Source of the DNA: Streptomyces sp. R44
Lineage (GTDB): Bacteria; Actinomycetota; Actinomycetes; Streptomycetales; Streptomycetaceae
Direction of reading: 5' to 3'
NCBI RefSeq assembly: GCF_041053105.1
Contig: NZ_CP163444.1
Span: 3,596,001-3,660,000, forward strand
Length of the DNA stretch: 64,000 nucleotides
The position numbers were made by a program, and so were the translations under genes. How positions within the stretch are numbered: the first letter of the stretch is position 1; each line of letters starts with the position of its first letter. Positions 18,964 through 30,554 of this stretch are shown in pieces. The notes under the pieces were generated by a model. That model saw only the letters and a list, made by a program, of their open reading frames with translations, was not told where the DNA came from and ran no database searches.

Positions 18964-19461
18964 ATGGAGGACGAGGTCGACCGACTGGTCGCAGCATGGC
19001 GCCGTGAGCGCCCCGACCTCGACGTGGAACCGCTCGAGGTGCTCAGCCGTGTCTCGCGGCTCGCCCGCCACCTCGACCGCGCCCGTCGGCTCGCCTTCTC
19101 CGAGCACCAGCTGGAGCCCTGGGAGTTCGACGTCCTCACCTCGCTGCGCCGCGCCGGAGCCCCGTACCAGCTCTCCCCCGGCCAGCTCCTCACCCAGACC
19201 CTGGTCACCTCGGGCACCATGACCAACCGCATCGACCGGCTCACCAAGAAGGGCCTCGTCGAGCGGCTCCCCGACCCCAGCGACCGGCGCGGGGTCCTCG
19301 TCCGGCTCACCCCCGAGGGCCGCGACCGCGCCGACGAGGCGCTCGCCGGACTCCTCGCGCAGGAGCGCGCCATCCTGGCCCAGCTCTCCCGCGCCCAGCG
19401 CGGCGAACTGGCCGGACTGCTACGCCGGCTGACCGCCCCGTTCGACAACATCCCCGGGTAG
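18964..19461 (+). CDS. MarR-family transcriptional regulator
   Basis: A 165-residue winged-helix regulator. The recognition region is around 70-110 (Thr-Ser-Gly-Thr-Met-Thr-Asn-Arg-Ile-Asp-Arg-Leu), followed by a wing with Asp-Arg-Arg-Gly-Val-Leu-Val. It has an N-terminal acidic extension of about 20 residues. A TACACT hexamer ends 7 nt before the ATG at 18964, suggesting a leaderless transcript. The likely targets are itself and the divergent methyltransferase. The 3' end overlaps the convergent LuxR-type gene by 42 nt. Confidence 0.92.
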   Translation: MEDEVDRLVAAWRRERPDLDVEPLEVLSRVSRLARHLDRARRLAFSEHQLEPWEFDVLTSLRRAGAPYQLSPGQLLTQTLVTSGTMTNRIDRLTKKGLVERLPDPSDRRGVLVRLTPEGRDRADEALAGLLAQERAILAQLSRAQRGELAGLLRRLTAPFDNIPG

Positions 19462-20190
19462 CACCGGCTCCGCGGGACCCACACCCGCCCGGCGGGCCAG
19501 CGCCACCGCCGCGAGCGTCGAGTGCACGCCCAGCTTCCCCAGCACGTTCTGCATGTGCGTGCGGACGGTGTGCGGGGAGAGGAACAGCCGCTCGGCGACC
19601 GCCTTGCGGCCCAGGCCCGCGACCATGCAGCGCAGCACCTCCCGCTCGCGCGGCGTCAGCGACTCCACGAGCCGCTCACTGTCCGACCGGTGCCTGCGCG
19701 CCTCCGTCAACTCCCGCAGAACGCCCGTGAGCAGCGCGGGCGGCAGATGCGTCTCGTCCCGCAGCACGCCCCGCACGACCGCGAGGAGCCGCTGCAGCGA
19801 GCAGTCCTTCGCGACCCAGCCGGAGGCCCCGGCCTGCAGCGCGAGCGCGGCCCTGCGCGGGTCGTCCTTCTCCGCGAGGACGACCGTGCGGAGCGCGGGC
19901 TGCACCCGTCGTACGCCCGTGACCAGCGAGATCCCGTCCACCGCGCCCTCCGCGTCCGCGGGCACCACGCGCGCCACGGCCGCTCCGGCCGGTCCCGCGC
20001 CCAGCTCGGCGTCGACGAGCAGCACGTCGAACCTGCGGCCCTCCGCCGCGCCGCGCTCCAGGCAGCGCAGGGCCGCCGGGCCGCTGCCGGCGGCGGCGAC
20101 GTCGACATCGGGCTCCGCCGCGAGGGCGGCGGCCAGCGATTCGGCGAAGATGCGGTGGTCGTCCACCACCAGGACGCGGATGCGTGCCAC
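19420..20190 (-). CDS. LuxR-type response regulator (copy A, next to gal operon)
   Basis: A 256-residue regulator with an N-terminal receiver and a C-terminal LuxR HTH. The receiver has Asp10-Asp11, a potential phosphoacceptor Asp60 in Leu-Leu-Val-Asp, and Lys108 in Leu-Ala-Glu-Lys. An Ala/Pro-rich insertion of about 25 residues (62-88) after the phosphosite makes the domain unusual. The HTH (about 178-230) starts Leu-Thr-Pro-Arg-Glu-Arg-Glu-Val-Leu. GTG at 20190 was chosen because GGGAG lies 5 nt upstream; the GTG at 20196 would overlap that site. No cognate kinase is adjacent. It resembles the regulator at 23.7 kb on the other side of the gal genes. Confidence 0.87.
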   Translation of the reverse strand: MARIRVLVVDDHRIFAESLAAALAAEPDVDVAAAGSGPAALRCLERGAAEGRRFDVLLVDAELGAGPAGAAVARVVPADAEGAVDGISLVTGVRRVQPALRTVVLAEKDDPRRAALALQAGASGWVAKDCSLQRLLAVVRGVLRDETHLPPALLTGVLRELTEARRHRSDSERLVESLTPREREVLRCMVAGLGRKAVAERLFLSPHTVRTHMQNVLGKLGVHSTLAAVALARRAGVGPAEPVLPGDVVERGGQPA

Positions 20191-20332
20191 GGACACTCCC
20201 AAGTGTCGAGGAACGGACCGACGCGGGTACGGCGCCGGAGGCGGGTCCGCCGAAGGCACGGCCGCCGCCGTGCGTTGACTGTTACCCCGCTTCTGGCGCC
20301 GTACCCGACGGGTCTCGCCCCCTGAACAGCAC

Positions 20333-20388
20333 CGGCCCCCACCGGCGCTGCCCCTCAGAGTAGGGGCGGGGCGCCGCGGTGGGGGCCG
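20333..20388 (-). terminator. Terminator of the galTEK operon
   Basis: CGGCCCCCACCG (20333-20344) pairs perfectly with CGGTGGGGGCCG (20377-20388), and an inner GCCCCT/AGGGGC pairing lengthens the stem. It lies 43 nt beyond the galK stop on the minus strand. Confidence 0.8.
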
Positions 20389-20430
20389 ATTCGCGGAACT
20401 GTCCGAAGCAGTCCGGGTGTGTGCGGTGGT

Positions 20431-21579
20431 TCAGAGGCGGCGCGCGCCCGCCGAGGCGACGGCCGGGAAGATCCCCGGGGCGGCGTACCCGGCCTCGGCG
20501 AAGGCCTTGCCGACGGCGGCCGACACGGCCTCCGCCCGCTCGGTCTCCACGAGGACGACGGCCGAGCCGCCGAAGCCGCCGCCGGTCATCCGGGCGCCGA
20601 GCGCCCCGGCGGCGTTGGCCGCCTCGACGACGAGGTCCAGCTCGGGGCAGGAGACCCGCAGATCGTCCCTGAGGGAGGCGTGGCCCTCGGTGAGGACCGG
20701 GCCGACGGCCCGGGTGGCGCCGGCGTCGAGCAGCGCGATGGTCCGCTCCACCCGGTCGTTGTCGGAGACGACGTGCCGCACGTACCGCAGAATCGTCTCG
20801 TCGCTCAAACGCCCGAGCGCTTCGAGCAGATGCGCGGCGCTCACTTCGCGCAGGGTGCGCACGCCGAGCGCCCGCGCACCCGCTTCACACCCGGCGCGCC
20901 GCTCGGCGTACGCGCCGTCTCCGAGCGCGTGCTTCACGCGGGTGTCGACGACGAGCAGCCGGAGCCCCTCGTGCGCCAGGTCGAAGGGGACCTGACGGTA
21001 CGAGAGGTCGCGGGTGTCCAGATGGAGCGCGTGGCCCTCCTCGGCGCAGGCGGAGGCCATCTGGTCCATGACGCCGCAGGGCACGCCGACGAAGGCGTTC
21101 TCGGCGCGCTGGGCGAGCCGGGCGAGCTCGGGGCGGGAGATCCCCAGCTCGAACAGGTCGTTCAGGGCGAGGGCGGTGACGACCTCCAGGGCCGCCGACG
21201 AGGAGAGCCCGGCGCCGGTCGGCACGGTGGAGGTGAGATGGACGTCGGCGCCGGTGACCGGGTGCCCGGCCTCCCGCAGCGCCCACACGACCCCGGCGGG
21301 GTAGGCGGCCCAGCCGCCGCCGGAGAGCGGCTCCAGGGCGTCGACGTCCAGCTGGACGATCCCGCCGTCGACGTCGGCGGAGTGCAGGCGCAGGACGCCG
21401 TCGTCGCGGCGGGAGACGGCGGCGACGGCGGTGTGCGGAAGCGCGAGCGGCAGCACGAAGCCGTCGTTGAAGTCGGTGTACTCCCCGATGAGGTTGACCC
21501 GCCCGGGGGCGGCCCAGACCCCGTCGGGCGCGGCGCCGTACAGCGCCTCGAAGTCGGCGGCGACGGTCGTCGACGTCAT
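20431..21579 (-). CDS. galK: Galactokinase
   Basis: Phosphorylates galactose to galactose-1-phosphate, the first step of the Leloir pathway. GHMP kinase family, 382 residues. The galactose signature [12 protein letters not shown] is at 25-36, the ATP loop Gly-Leu-Ser-Ser-Ser-Ala-Ala at 124-130, and the C-terminal Met-Thr-Gly-Gly-Gly-Phe-Gly-Gly motif is present. It is the last gene of a galT-galE-galK operon; its ATG overlaps the galE stop by 4 nt. Confidence 0.97.
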   Translation of the reverse strand: MTSTTVAADFEALYGAAPDGVWAAPGRVNLIGEYTDFNDGFVLPLALPHTAVAAVSRRDDGVLRLHSADVDGGIVQLDVDALEPLSGGGWAAYPAGVVWALREAGHPVTGADVHLTSTVPTGAGLSSSAALEVVTALALNDLFELGISRPELARLAQRAENAFVGVPCGVMDQMASACAEEGHALHLDTRDLSYRQVPFDLAHEGLRLLVVDTRVKHALGDGAYAERRAGCEAGARALGVRTLREVSAAHLLEALGRLSDETILRYVRHVVSDNDRVERTIALLDAGATRAVGPVLTEGHASLRDDLRVSCPELDLVVEAANAAGALGARMTGGGFGGSAVVLVETERAEAVSAAVGKAFAEAGYAAPGIFPAVASAGARRL

Positions 21580-22547
21580 GGACGGACTCCTGCCTGCTGC
21601 TGTGCGAACGCCCAGGCGTCGGCGACGACATCGGCCAGGTCCGGGCGGGAGGGCGTCCAGCCGAGCCGCTCGCGGGCGGCCTCGGCGGAGGCGACCAGGA
21701 CGGCGGGGTCGCCGGGGCGGCGCTCCGCGGTGATCTCGGGGATCGGGTGGCCGGTGACCTTGCGGACGGTCTCGACGACCTCGCGGACGGAGAAGCCGTT
21801 GCCGTTGCCGAGGTTGCAGACCAGGTGCTCGCCGGCGGTCATGGCGTCGAGCGCGAGGAGGTGGGCCTCGGCGAGGTCGGCGACGTGGATGTAGTCGCGG
21901 ACGCAGGTGCCGTCCGGGGTCGGGTAGTCCTCGCCGTACACCGAGATCGCCTCGCGGCGGCCCAGGGCGACCTGGAGGACGAGCGGGATCAGATGGGACT
22001 CGGGCTCGTGGCGCTCGCCGAGCGTGCCGTACGCCCCGGCGACGTTGAAGTAGCGCAGCGAGACGGCGGCCAGGCCGTGGGCCGCGCACTCCCCGCCGAT
22101 CATGTGGTCGACGGCCAGCTTGCTCGCCCCGTACGGGCTGGTGGGGGCCGTCGGCGCGGTCTCGGTGATCGGCACGGTCTCCGGCTCGCCGTAGGTGGCG
22201 GCGGTGGAGGAGAAGACCAGCCTGCGGACCCCGGCGGTGCGCATCGCGGCGAGCAGGGCCATGGTGCCGCCGACGTTGTTCTCCCAGTACTTCTCGGGCT
22301 TGGCGACCGATTCGCCGACCTGGGAGAAGGCGGCGAAGTGCAGGACTCCGTCGTAGGAGCCGTCGAGCCATCGCGCCGCGTCCTGGATGCGGCCCCGGAT
22401 GAACTCGGCGCCCTCGGGGACGGCTTCGGCGAAGCCGGTGGAGAGGTCGTCGAGGACGGTGACCCGGTGGCCCCGCTCCAGGAGGTGGGCGGCGACCACG
22501 CTGCCCACGTACCCGGCCCCTCCGGTCACCAGATACTTCCGCGTCAT
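21576..22547 (-). CDS. galE: UDP-glucose 4-epimerase
   Basis: Interconverts UDP-galactose and UDP-glucose. An extended SDR of 323 residues with the NAD loop Thr-Gly-Gly-Ala-Gly-Tyr-Val-Gly-Ser (8-16) and the catalytic Tyr139-x3-Lys143 preceded by Ser113-Ser114-Thr115. It sits between galT and galK with 4-nt ATGA overlaps at both ends, so the three proteins should be translated in a coupled manner. Confidence 0.96.
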   Translation of the reverse strand: MTRKYLVTGGAGYVGSVVAAHLLERGHRVTVLDDLSTGFAEAVPEGAEFIRGRIQDAARWLDGSYDGVLHFAAFSQVGESVAKPEKYWENNVGGTMALLAAMRTAGVRRLVFSSTAATYGEPETVPITETAPTAPTSPYGASKLAVDHMIGGECAAHGLAAVSLRYFNVAGAYGTLGERHEPESHLIPLVLQVALGRREAISVYGEDYPTPDGTCVRDYIHVADLAEAHLLALDAMTAGEHLVCNLGNGNGFSVREVVETVRKVTGHPIPEITAERRPGDPAVLVASAEAARERLGWTPSRPDLADVVADAWAFAQQQAGVRP

Positions 22548-23587
22548 GCGCTTGCCACCTCTCGGAGTCGTCGGGCCGCGTCCTCCGGCCGTACGTCGTT
22601 CATGAACGCGCCCATGCCGGACTCGGTGCCCGCGAGGAACTTCAGCTTGCCAGAGGCCCGCCGGACGGTGAAAAGCTCCAGGTGCAGTCCGAGGTCCTCG
22701 CGCCGCTCGTCCGTGAACGGCGCCTGGTGCCAGGCGGCGATGTAGGGCGTCGGCGGCTCGTCCGGGCCGAAGATCCGGTCGAAGCGCCTCAAGAGTTCCA
22801 GGTAGACCTGTGCGCACTCTGTGCGCTCCGCCGCGTCCAGGGCGAGCAGGTCCGGCACCCGGCGCTTGGGGTGGAGGTGGACCTCGTACGGCCAGTGCGC
22901 GGCGTACGGCACGAAGGCGATCCAGTGCTCGGTCTCCAGGACCACCCGCTCGCCGTCGGCCTTCTCGCGGGCGACGAGGTCGTCGAAGAGGTTCCGTCCG
23001 GTCGCCGCGCGGTGCTCGTCGGCGCGGCGGCGCATGGCGGCCGTGCGGGGCGTGACGTACGGGAAGGCGTAGATCTGGCCGTGCGCGTGCGGCAGGGTGA
23101 CGCCGATCTCCGCGCCGCGGTTCTCGAAGCAGTAGACCTGCTCGACGCCGGGCAGGGCGGAGAGGGCGGCGGTCCGGTCGGCCCAGGCGTCGAGGACGAG
23201 TCCGGCGCGCTCCTCGGTGAGGTCGGCGAAGGAGTCCGTGTGGTCGTCGGTGAAGCAGACGACCTCGCAGCGGCCGACGCCGCCGGAGAGGGAGGGGAAG
23301 CGGTTCTCGAAGACCGCGACCTCGTAGCTCTCCTCGGGGATCTCGCTCTCCCGGCCGTCCCTGGCGGGGCAGAGCGGGCAGGCGTCGGCCGGCGGGTGGT
23401 AGGTGCGGGCCTGCCGGTGCGAGGCGATGGCGACGGGATCGCCGGTGAGCTCGTCGTACCGGATCTCGGAGCGGGAGACGACCGGGGTGAGGGGACGGGG
23501 GTCGACGGCGGTGCGGACGGTGTCGTCGCGCGTGTCGTAGTAGATCAGCTCGCGCCCGTCGGCGAGCGTGGTGACGGTCTTCTTCAC
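22544..23587 (-). CDS. galT: Galactose-1-phosphate uridylyltransferase
   Basis: Exchanges UMP between UDP-glucose and galactose-1-phosphate. The 347-residue protein belongs to the HIT superfamily. The His-Ala-His-Gly-Gln segment at 167-171 carries the nucleophile His169, and Cys70-Pro-Leu-Cys73 is a zinc site. GTG at 23587 follows a GGAGG site at the right distance. It is the first gene of the gal operon. The 120-nt upstream region contains a TTGACT hexamer (complement of 23649-23654) that could be the operon's -35. Confidence 0.96.
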   Translation of the reverse strand: MKKTVTTLADGRELIYYDTRDDTVRTAVDPRPLTPVVSRSEIRYDELTGDPVAIASHRQARTYHPPADACPLCPARDGRESEIPEESYEVAVFENRFPSLSGGVGRCEVVCFTDDHTDSFADLTEERAGLVLDAWADRTAALSALPGVEQVYCFENRGAEIGVTLPHAHGQIYAFPYVTPRTAAMRRRADEHRAATGRNLFDDLVAREKADGERVVLETEHWIAFVPYAAHWPYEVHLHPKRRVPDLLALDAAERTECAQVYLELLRRFDRIFGPDEPPTPYIAAWHQAPFTDERREDLGLHLELFTVRRASGKLKFLAGTESGMGAFMNDVRPEDAARRLREVASA

Positions 23588-23659
23588 GGGGTGCCTCCGG
23601 GCGGACCAAACAGAACCACGCACAAAGAATCACATTCGAACATCTCAGTCAATGCCGAG

Positions 23660-23686
23660 GCCGGGCCCCTCACCCGGGGGCCCGGC
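23660..23686 (-). terminator. Terminator after LuxR copy B
   Basis: GCCGGGCCCC (23660-23669) and GGGGCCCGGC (23677-23686) form a perfect 10-bp stem just beyond the stop of the minus-strand LuxR gene and ahead of the gal promoter. Confidence 0.7.
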
Positions 23687-23707
23687 TACGTCACCTCGTA
23701 GGAAGCG

Positions 23708-24400
23708 TCAGGAGGAGCGGCGCTGCCCCGGCACCGCACGGTCGAGCAGCCCCGTCCGGGCCGCCAGCGCCGCCGCCTCCAGACGCGAACCGACCCCCAG
23801 CTTCATCAGCACCCGCTGCACATGCGTCCGCGCCGTGCTCGGCGCGATCCCCATCCCCGCCGCGATCAGCCGGGTGTCCTCGCCCTCCGCGACCCGGACC
23901 AGGACCTCCACCTCCCGGTGGGTCAGCAGCCGGAGCAGCCGCTGCGCCTCGTCGTCCGGCTGCGCCGAAGGGTGCAGCAGCTCCTCGAACGCCCCCTGGA
24001 GCAGCTGCGGCGACACCGCCGACTCCCCCGCCCGCGCCTTCACCAGCGCCCGCTCGACGCCCTCGATGCGCTCGTCGTGCCGCACGTACCCCGAGGCCCC
24101 GGCCGCGAACGCCGCCGCGATCCCGCGCGGCGAGGGCACCGGCCCGAGCACCACCACGGCGACCTGCGGCCGCTCCCGCTTGATCCGTACGACCGGGTCG
24201 AAGGCCCCCGGCGCGTCCGGCGCCGCCGTGCCCAGGAGGCAGACCTCCGGCGCCCGGCTCACCACCAGCTCCGCGGCCCCCGCCACCGGCGCGGCCGCCG
24301 CGAGCACCCGGTGCCCGCGCAGCTTCAGCGCCGAGGCGAGCGCCTCCGCGAGCAGGCGGTGGTCGTCCACCACCACGAGGCGTACGCCCATCCCGGTCAT
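23708..24400 (-). CDS. LuxR-type regulator with pseudo-receiver domain (copy B)
   Basis: A 230-residue relative of the regulator at 19.4 kb. The N-terminal domain keeps the Val-Asp-Asp-His start (about 11-14), but the phosphoacceptor Asp is replaced: the beta-3 strand reads Val-Cys-Leu-Leu-Gly, giving Gly57 at the phosphosite. The conserved Lys of beta-5 is also absent (Val-Leu-Gly-Pro). It is therefore unlikely to be phosphorylated and probably responds to a ligand or partner, or acts constitutively. The C-terminal LuxR HTH (Leu-Leu-Thr-His-Arg-Glu-Val-Glu-Val-Leu) is intact. ATG at 24400 follows AGGAGGGGGG. It lies upstream of galT on the same strand but is separated from it by a terminator. 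Confidence 0.87.
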   Translation of the reverse strand: MTGMGVRLVVVDDHRLLAEALASALKLRGHRVLAAAAPVAGAAELVVSRAPEVCLLGTAAPDAPGAFDPVVRIKRERPQVAVVVLGPVPSPRGIAAAFAAGASGYVRHDERIEGVERALVKARAGESAVSPQLLQGAFEELLHPSAQPDDEAQRLLRLLTHREVEVLVRVAEGEDTRLIAAGMGIAPSTARTHVQRVLMKLGVGSRLEAAALAARTGLLDRAVPGQRRSS

Positions 24401-24487
24401 CCCCCCTCCTCCTGGCCGGCCGGATGCCCCGGCGGGCCTGACCCGGAAAGCTACACGCTCCCCCGCTCCGGCCGCCGACATGCGCGC

Positions 24488-24515
24488 GGGCCCCTCCGGA
24501 TCACCGGAAGGGCCC
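24488..24515 (-). terminator. Terminator of the PQQ-propeller pair
   Basis: GGGCCCCTCCGG (24488-24499) pairs with CCGGAAGGGCCC (24504-24515), with one mismatch and a 4-nt loop. It lies just beyond the stop of the second propeller gene. Confidence 0.65.
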
Positions 24516-24534
24516 ACGGGCGGACGGCGGGTCG

Positions 24535-26385
24535 TCAGTGCGCGACGGAGAAGGAGACGATCAGGTACTCCTTGATGTCGTTGGGCGAGGCGTTCTCCCG
24601 CGGCTTGCTGACCAGGGTCTCCGAGATGAAGAACCGGCCGTCGCCGTAGAGGAGTTCGGCGCCGTTCAGGCTGAAGCTGCTCTCGACGTTGTGGATCGAC
24701 TTGTTCGCCGGGTTCTCCAGGAGCAGCGTCTCCTTCATCGTGCCGCCGTCGACCGAGACGATCCGGCCGCCCTGGTCGTAGGGCGGGGCCTTGTAGGCGA
24801 TGAGGTTGCCGCCGTCCATCCGCAGCGGGACGTACGTGAACTTGTCGCCCGCGTCGGCCTTCTCGGGCACGGTGCGCCCGGTGGCCAGGTCGAAGGCGAT
24901 GATCTCGTTGGTCTCGCTGCCGTACTCGCCGGTGCTGCCCTCGTGCTCCTCGGTCGGCACGTACAGCCGGCCGTTGCCGACCAGCGCCTGGGTGCAGGAC
25001 TCGACCTCGGTGGCACGGCAGCGGGCCGCGTACTGGTCCGCGTCCGCCGTGATCTTCGCCTTCAGCTTCCCGGTCTTCTCGTCGATGGAGAAGAAGTCCG
25101 AGATGCCGCTGCCGTCACCGGCGGTCTCGCCGACGTCGGCCGCGACGACCAGCGGCTTGGTGGAGATGACCGAGGCGTACTTCACGCCGGGCGGCATCTT
25201 GTACTGCGAGAGCGGGGCGCCCGTGGTCGGGTTGAGGTTCTGGATCAGCACGTTCGGGTTGTCGTACTGACCGCACTTGCGGACCGCGACGAGGCCCTCG
25301 CCGCCGCCGTACCCCATGTCGTAGCAGTTCTGGTCGTTCGCCTGCGGCTTCCAGCGCGGGTTGCCGTTGGCGAGGTCGAAGGCGGCGCCGCCGTCGGTGC
25401 CGCCGGCCGCGACGGTCGCCCCGCTGAGGGTGACCTCGGTGAACCGGGCCTTCTGGTCGCCGGCGGAGCCGCCGGTGACCGAGGTGGACCAGAGCAGCTT
25501 GCCGGTGTTCAGGTCGACCACGCCGACCTCGGTGCACGGCTGGTAGTAGCGCGGGCCCACCCGCTTGGTGGCCTCGAAGAGGATCGGCGCCTTGTTGTCG
25601 GCGGTGACGTGCCGCGAGGCGCCGCAGACCTGGCCGGTCAGCGGCAGCGTCCACAGGACGCTGCCCTTGTCCAGGTCGTAGCCCACGAGCGAGTTCACGC
25701 CGGGCTTCACGAACGCCTTGTCGGTGATCCAGGAGCCGGAGACGTCGGTGATGTCCGCGACCTTCGGCTGCGCGATCTGGAAGGTCATCGTCGACTTGGT
25801 GTCGGCCGGCGGCTTCTCCTTGCCGCCGCCGCCCAGGCCCTTGCCACCGGTGTCGCCGCCACCCGTGGCGGGACCCTGCGAGGTGCCGCCCGAGCCCTTC
25901 GCCTCGTTGCCGCCGTCACCGCCGCCGGAGTTGGCGTACCAGATGCCGGCGCCGATGATCAGGACGACGGCGACGGCCGCCGCGATGACGATCTGGAGCT
26001 GCGCCGACAGCTTCTTGCCGCCGCCGGCCGGGGCCGGGGCCGCGACGGGCTGCTGGTAGCCGCCGTACTGCGGCTGCTGCGGCTGAGTCGGGTAGCCGTA
26101 CGGGGGCTGGACCGGCTGCTGGGGCTGCTGCGGCTGCTGGTAACCGCCGTACTGCGGGGGCTGCTGCGGCTGCTGGGGCTGCTGGGGCGCCGTCGGGTAC
26201 CCGTACGGCTGCTGCTGCGGGTACCCGTAGCCGGGCTCCGGCTGGGGCGCCGGCGGCTGCTGCGGGTAGCCGTAACCGGGCTCCGGCTGGGCCGGAGGCT
26301 GCTGCGGCGGCGGGGGCGTCGGGGCGCCGAAGCCGCCCTGCGGGTCCGGGGGCTGGTTCGGCGGCGGCGGGGGTGGCTGCGTCAT
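24535..26385 (-). CDS. Membrane-anchored PQQ-type beta-propeller protein (downstream copy)
   Basis: A 616-residue protein with a long cytoplasmic tail rich in Pro, Gln, Gly and Tyr (about 1-125, many Tyr-Gly-Tyr-Pro and Gln-Gln-Pro units), one membrane helix at about 132-152, a Gly/Ser linker, and an extracytoplasmic domain of PQQ-like propeller strands (for example Asp-Leu-Asn-Thr-Gly-Lys-Leu-Leu-Trp). Four-plus cysteines in the propeller suggest disulfides. No enzyme signature is seen; such domains often scaffold or sense. It lies 13 nt downstream of a paralogue, so the pair is an operon. The Pro/Gln/Tyr tail resembles tails that mediate clustering or interactions in other actinobacterial membrane proteins. 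Confidence 0.82.
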   Translation of the reverse strand: MTQPPPPPPNQPPDPQGGFGAPTPPPPQQPPAQPEPGYGYPQQPPAPQPEPGYGYPQQQPYGYPTAPQQPQQPQQPPQYGGYQQPQQPQQPVQPPYGYPTQPQQPQYGGYQQPVAAPAPAGGGKKLSAQLQIVIAAAVAVVLIIGAGIWYANSGGGDGGNEAKGSGGTSQGPATGGGDTGGKGLGGGGKEKPPADTKSTMTFQIAQPKVADITDVSGSWITDKAFVKPGVNSLVGYDLDKGSVLWTLPLTGQVCGASRHVTADNKAPILFEATKRVGPRYYQPCTEVGVVDLNTGKLLWSTSVTGGSAGDQKARFTEVTLSGATVAAGGTDGGAAFDLANGNPRWKPQANDQNCYDMGYGGGEGLVAVRKCGQYDNPNVLIQNLNPTTGAPLSQYKMPPGVKYASVISTKPLVVAADVGETAGDGSGISDFFSIDEKTGKLKAKITADADQYAARCRATEVESCTQALVGNGRLYVPTEEHEGSTGEYGSETNEIIAFDLATGRTVPEKADAGDKFTYVPLRMDGGNLIAYKAPPYDQGGRIVSVDGGTMKETLLLENPANKSIHNVESSFSLNGAELLYGDGRFFISETLVSKPRENASPNDIKEYLIVSFSVAH

Positions 26386-26398
26386 CGGTCCGTGTACC

Positions 26399-28270
26399 TC
26401 ACTTGCTGAAGGCCATCATCGTCTTGACCTGCATCTCGTCCTTGTCGTTGGACGCCGACACACGGCCGCTCGCCACCACGAAGGTGCCATTGCCGTAGGC
26501 GAAGCTCGCGTCGTAGAAGTTGCTCTCGATCCCGGCGGCCGAGGCCGGGTGCTGGAGCAGGATCTTCGGCGCGCCGCCGGTCGGGGCGAGGGTGGCGACG
26601 GCGCCGCCCTTGTCGTACGACGGGTCCACGTACAGCAGGACCTGCCCGCCGTCCATGCGCAGCGGCGTCATCGGCTGGTCGCCCGGGGCCTTGGAGCGCC
26701 ACTTGGCCTTGCCGGTGTTCAGGTCGAAGGCGACGACCTCGTTGCCCTTGCCGTAGCCGGTCTCGGTGGCCATGTAGAAGGTGTTCGCGTCGGCGGCGAC
26801 ACCGGTGCAGCCCTGGAGGTTCTTGCCGAAGATGACGAAGCTGCCGCCGCACGAGGGAGCGAACTTGTCGTTGCCGCCCTGGATCTGCGAGCGCAGCTTG
26901 CCGTTGGCGTTCAGCGCGAAGATGGACCACTTCTTCTGGTCGCGCTGGGTGGCCGAGACGACCAGCGGGTCGACCGAGTAGACCTTGTCGACCTCCCAGT
27001 TCGCCTCCAGCTGGAAGGTGAACTTCGGCTTGCCGGTGTTGGGGTCGACCTCGCCGATGGCCTGGAGCTTCTTGGTGGTGCTGCCCGAGGGGCAGTCCAT
27101 GGCGGCGATCAGCTTGCTGCCGCCCGCGAAGGCGAAGGGCTTGCAGCCGCTGTCGGCGCCCTTGAAGAGCTGGTGGCCGTCGGCGAGGGAGAAGCCGTAC
27201 GCGCTGCTGGAGCCGGCCGCGGTGACCGTGTTGCCGCTGATGGCAAGGGTGTTGTCGGAGAAGGCGAAGAGGCCCGTGGCCTTCGGGACGGCCTTCTTCC
27301 AGCCGGCCTTGCCGGTCTTGAGGTCGACCTTCTGGAGCTGGGTGCACTTGGCGCCGTCCTTGGCGCTCTCGGCGTAGCCGAAGACCATGGAGCCGTCGGC
27401 GGCGGGCTCCGGCGGGACCGCGCAGAGCTCGAACGGCAGGTCGACGTGCCACTTGCGCTTGCCGTCGCTCAGGCCGTAGCCGTCGACGCCCTTGTACATC
27501 GCCTTGACGACGGTGTCGCCGACGATCCACGGGCCGAAGACGTCGGAGCCGTTGCGGGGCAGGTCGACGTCGTTCTTCAGCAGCCAGTTGACCTTCGCCT
27601 CGCCGGCCTGGCGGCCCGCGTTGAGGTCCTCGTCGCCGTTGCCGCCGTCGCCCGTGCCGTCGCCCTGGTCCACCGACTCGGTGGGCTTAGGAGCGCCGGA
27701 GGAGGAGGTGGCCGTGGCGGTGGGCTGGGCGGCCGGGTCCTTGTCGTCGTCCCCGCCGACGACGGCCCAGGTCGTGACGGCGGCGACCAGGACGGCCGCG
27801 GCGGCCACGCCGGCGACGATTCCGGTCCTGCCCTTGAACGGGCCGCCGCCACCGGGGCCCTGGGGCGGGGTGGGGGCGCCCTGGTACATGGGCTGGGTGG
27901 GGTAACCGCCGTAGGGGTTCGGCTGCTGACCGTACGGGCCGGGCTGACCGGGCTGGCCCTGCTGCGGGTACCCGTAGGGGGGCTGCGCCGGCTGTCCGTA
28001 GGGACCGGGCTGTCCGGCCTGTCCGGGCTGGCCATAGGGACCCGGCTGACCGTACGGACCGGGCTGCGGGGCCTGGCCCGGCTGTTGCGGGTAGCCGTAA
28101 CCGGGCTGCGTGGCGGGCGGGGTCGGCGGCGCCTGCGGCGGGACCGGCGGAGCCTGCGGCGGCACGGGCGGCACGGCCGGACCCTGGCTCGGGGCCTGGT
28201 TCGGGGCCTGGTTCGGGTCCTGGGGGGCTCCGAAGCCCCCCGGCGGCTGGTTGCTGGGCGGCTGGGTCAT
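26399..28270 (-). CDS. Membrane-anchored PQQ-type beta-propeller protein (upstream copy)
   Basis: A 623-residue paralogue of the next gene with the same layout: Pro/Gln/Gly/Tyr-rich cytoplasmic tail (about 1-150), a membrane helix (about 155-175, Ile-Val-Ala-Gly-Val-Ala-Ala-Ala), an Asp/Gly-rich linker, and a propeller with repeated Asp-Leu-x-Thr-Gly-Lys strands. ATG at 28270 follows AAGGGGG; the 14 codons upstream in frame lack a ribosome-binding site. It is the first gene of the two-gene operon. Its function is unknown; with no catalytic residues visible, a sensing or scaffolding role at the membrane is plausible. Confidence 0.82.
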   Translation of the reverse strand: MTQPPSNQPPGGFGAPQDPNQAPNQAPSQGPAVPPVPPQAPPVPPQAPPTPPATQPGYGYPQQPGQAPQPGPYGQPGPYGQPGQAGQPGPYGQPAQPPYGYPQQGQPGQPGPYGQQPNPYGGYPTQPMYQGAPTPPQGPGGGGPFKGRTGIVAGVAAAAVLVAAVTTWAVVGGDDDKDPAAQPTATATSSSGAPKPTESVDQGDGTGDGGNGDEDLNAGRQAGEAKVNWLLKNDVDLPRNGSDVFGPWIVGDTVVKAMYKGVDGYGLSDGKRKWHVDLPFELCAVPPEPAADGSMVFGYAESAKDGAKCTQLQKVDLKTGKAGWKKAVPKATGLFAFSDNTLAISGNTVTAAGSSSAYGFSLADGHQLFKGADSGCKPFAFAGGSKLIAAMDCPSGSTTKKLQAIGEVDPNTGKPKFTFQLEANWEVDKVYSVDPLVVSATQRDQKKWSIFALNANGKLRSQIQGGNDKFAPSCGGSFVIFGKNLQGCTGVAADANTFYMATETGYGKGNEVVAFDLNTGKAKWRSKAPGDQPMTPLRMDGGQVLLYVDPSYDKGGAVATLAPTGGAPKILLQHPASAAGIESNFYDASFAYGNGTFVVASGRVSASNDKDEMQVKTMMAFSK

Positions 28271-28334
28271 CAGCGGTTCCCCCTTGACGTGAACGGGTTT
28301 TCTTTCTACCACTCACGCGCTGGCGCAAAAGCGA

Positions 28335-28367
28335 CCGGTCCGCCCCTTGTACCCAAGGGAGGACCGG
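28335..28367 (-). terminator. Hairpin after the ABC-F gene
   Basis: CCGGTCC plus CCCTTG (28335-28349) pairs with CAAGGG plus GGACCGG (28354-28367), with small internal bulges. It lies 16 nt beyond the ABC-F stop. Confidence 0.7.
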
Positions 28368-28382
28368 CCTGTGATGCCGTTG

Positions 28383-30188
<1,806 letters not shown>

Positions 30189-30268
30189 GTTCACTCCTGT
30201 ACGGGGGATCGATCGACGTCCCAGGGTACGTCGCCGGGCTCTCCCCGCCCGACGGGTGGTATCAGCGG

Positions 30269-30274
30269 TAGCAT
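30269..30274 (+). promoter_or_regulatory. -10 element of the antitoxin/PIN toxin operon
   Basis: TAGCAT (30269-30274) ends 7 nt before the antitoxin ATG, which would make the mRNA leaderless; no clear -35 is seen. AAGAGG lies between the two but too close to the ATG to be a normal ribosome-binding site. Confidence 0.4.
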
Positions 30275-30281
30275 AAGAGGC

Positions 30282-30554
30282 ATGAGCGAGCCCACCCAGA
30301 AGTACTCGATCAGCATGCCCCGGGACCTCGCGGAGGCGGCACGCGCGCGTGGTGGCCCCTCCGGGCTCTCGGCCTACGTCACCGCCGCCGTCGCCCGGCA
30401 GATAGAGCGGGACGACCTCAACGAGCTCATCGCTGTGGCGGAGGCCGAGCACGGCCCTGTCACGGACGAGGAGGTCCAGGCCCGGCGCGAGCGGCTGCGG
30501 CGTGCACGCGAGGAGCAGGGCGGCTCGACATCCGGCGAGGCGAGTGCGGCGTGA
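30282..30554 (+). CDS. Antitoxin of a VapBC-like pair
   Basis: A 90-residue protein with a ribbon-helix-helix-like start (Lys-Tyr-Ser-Ile-Ser-Met-Pro-Arg-Asp-Leu-Ala) followed by Leu-Ser-Ala-Tyr-Val-Thr-Ala-Ala-Val-Ala, then an acidic and Arg-rich C-terminal tail likely to wrap the toxin. Its stop overlaps the PIN toxin's GTG by 4 nt, the usual antitoxin-toxin arrangement. It is expected to neutralise the toxin and, with it, repress the operon. Confidence 0.85.
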   Translation: MSEPTQKYSISMPRDLAEAARARGGPSGLSAYVTAAVARQIERDDLNELIAVAEAEHGPVTDEEVQARRERLRRAREEQGGSTSGEASAA

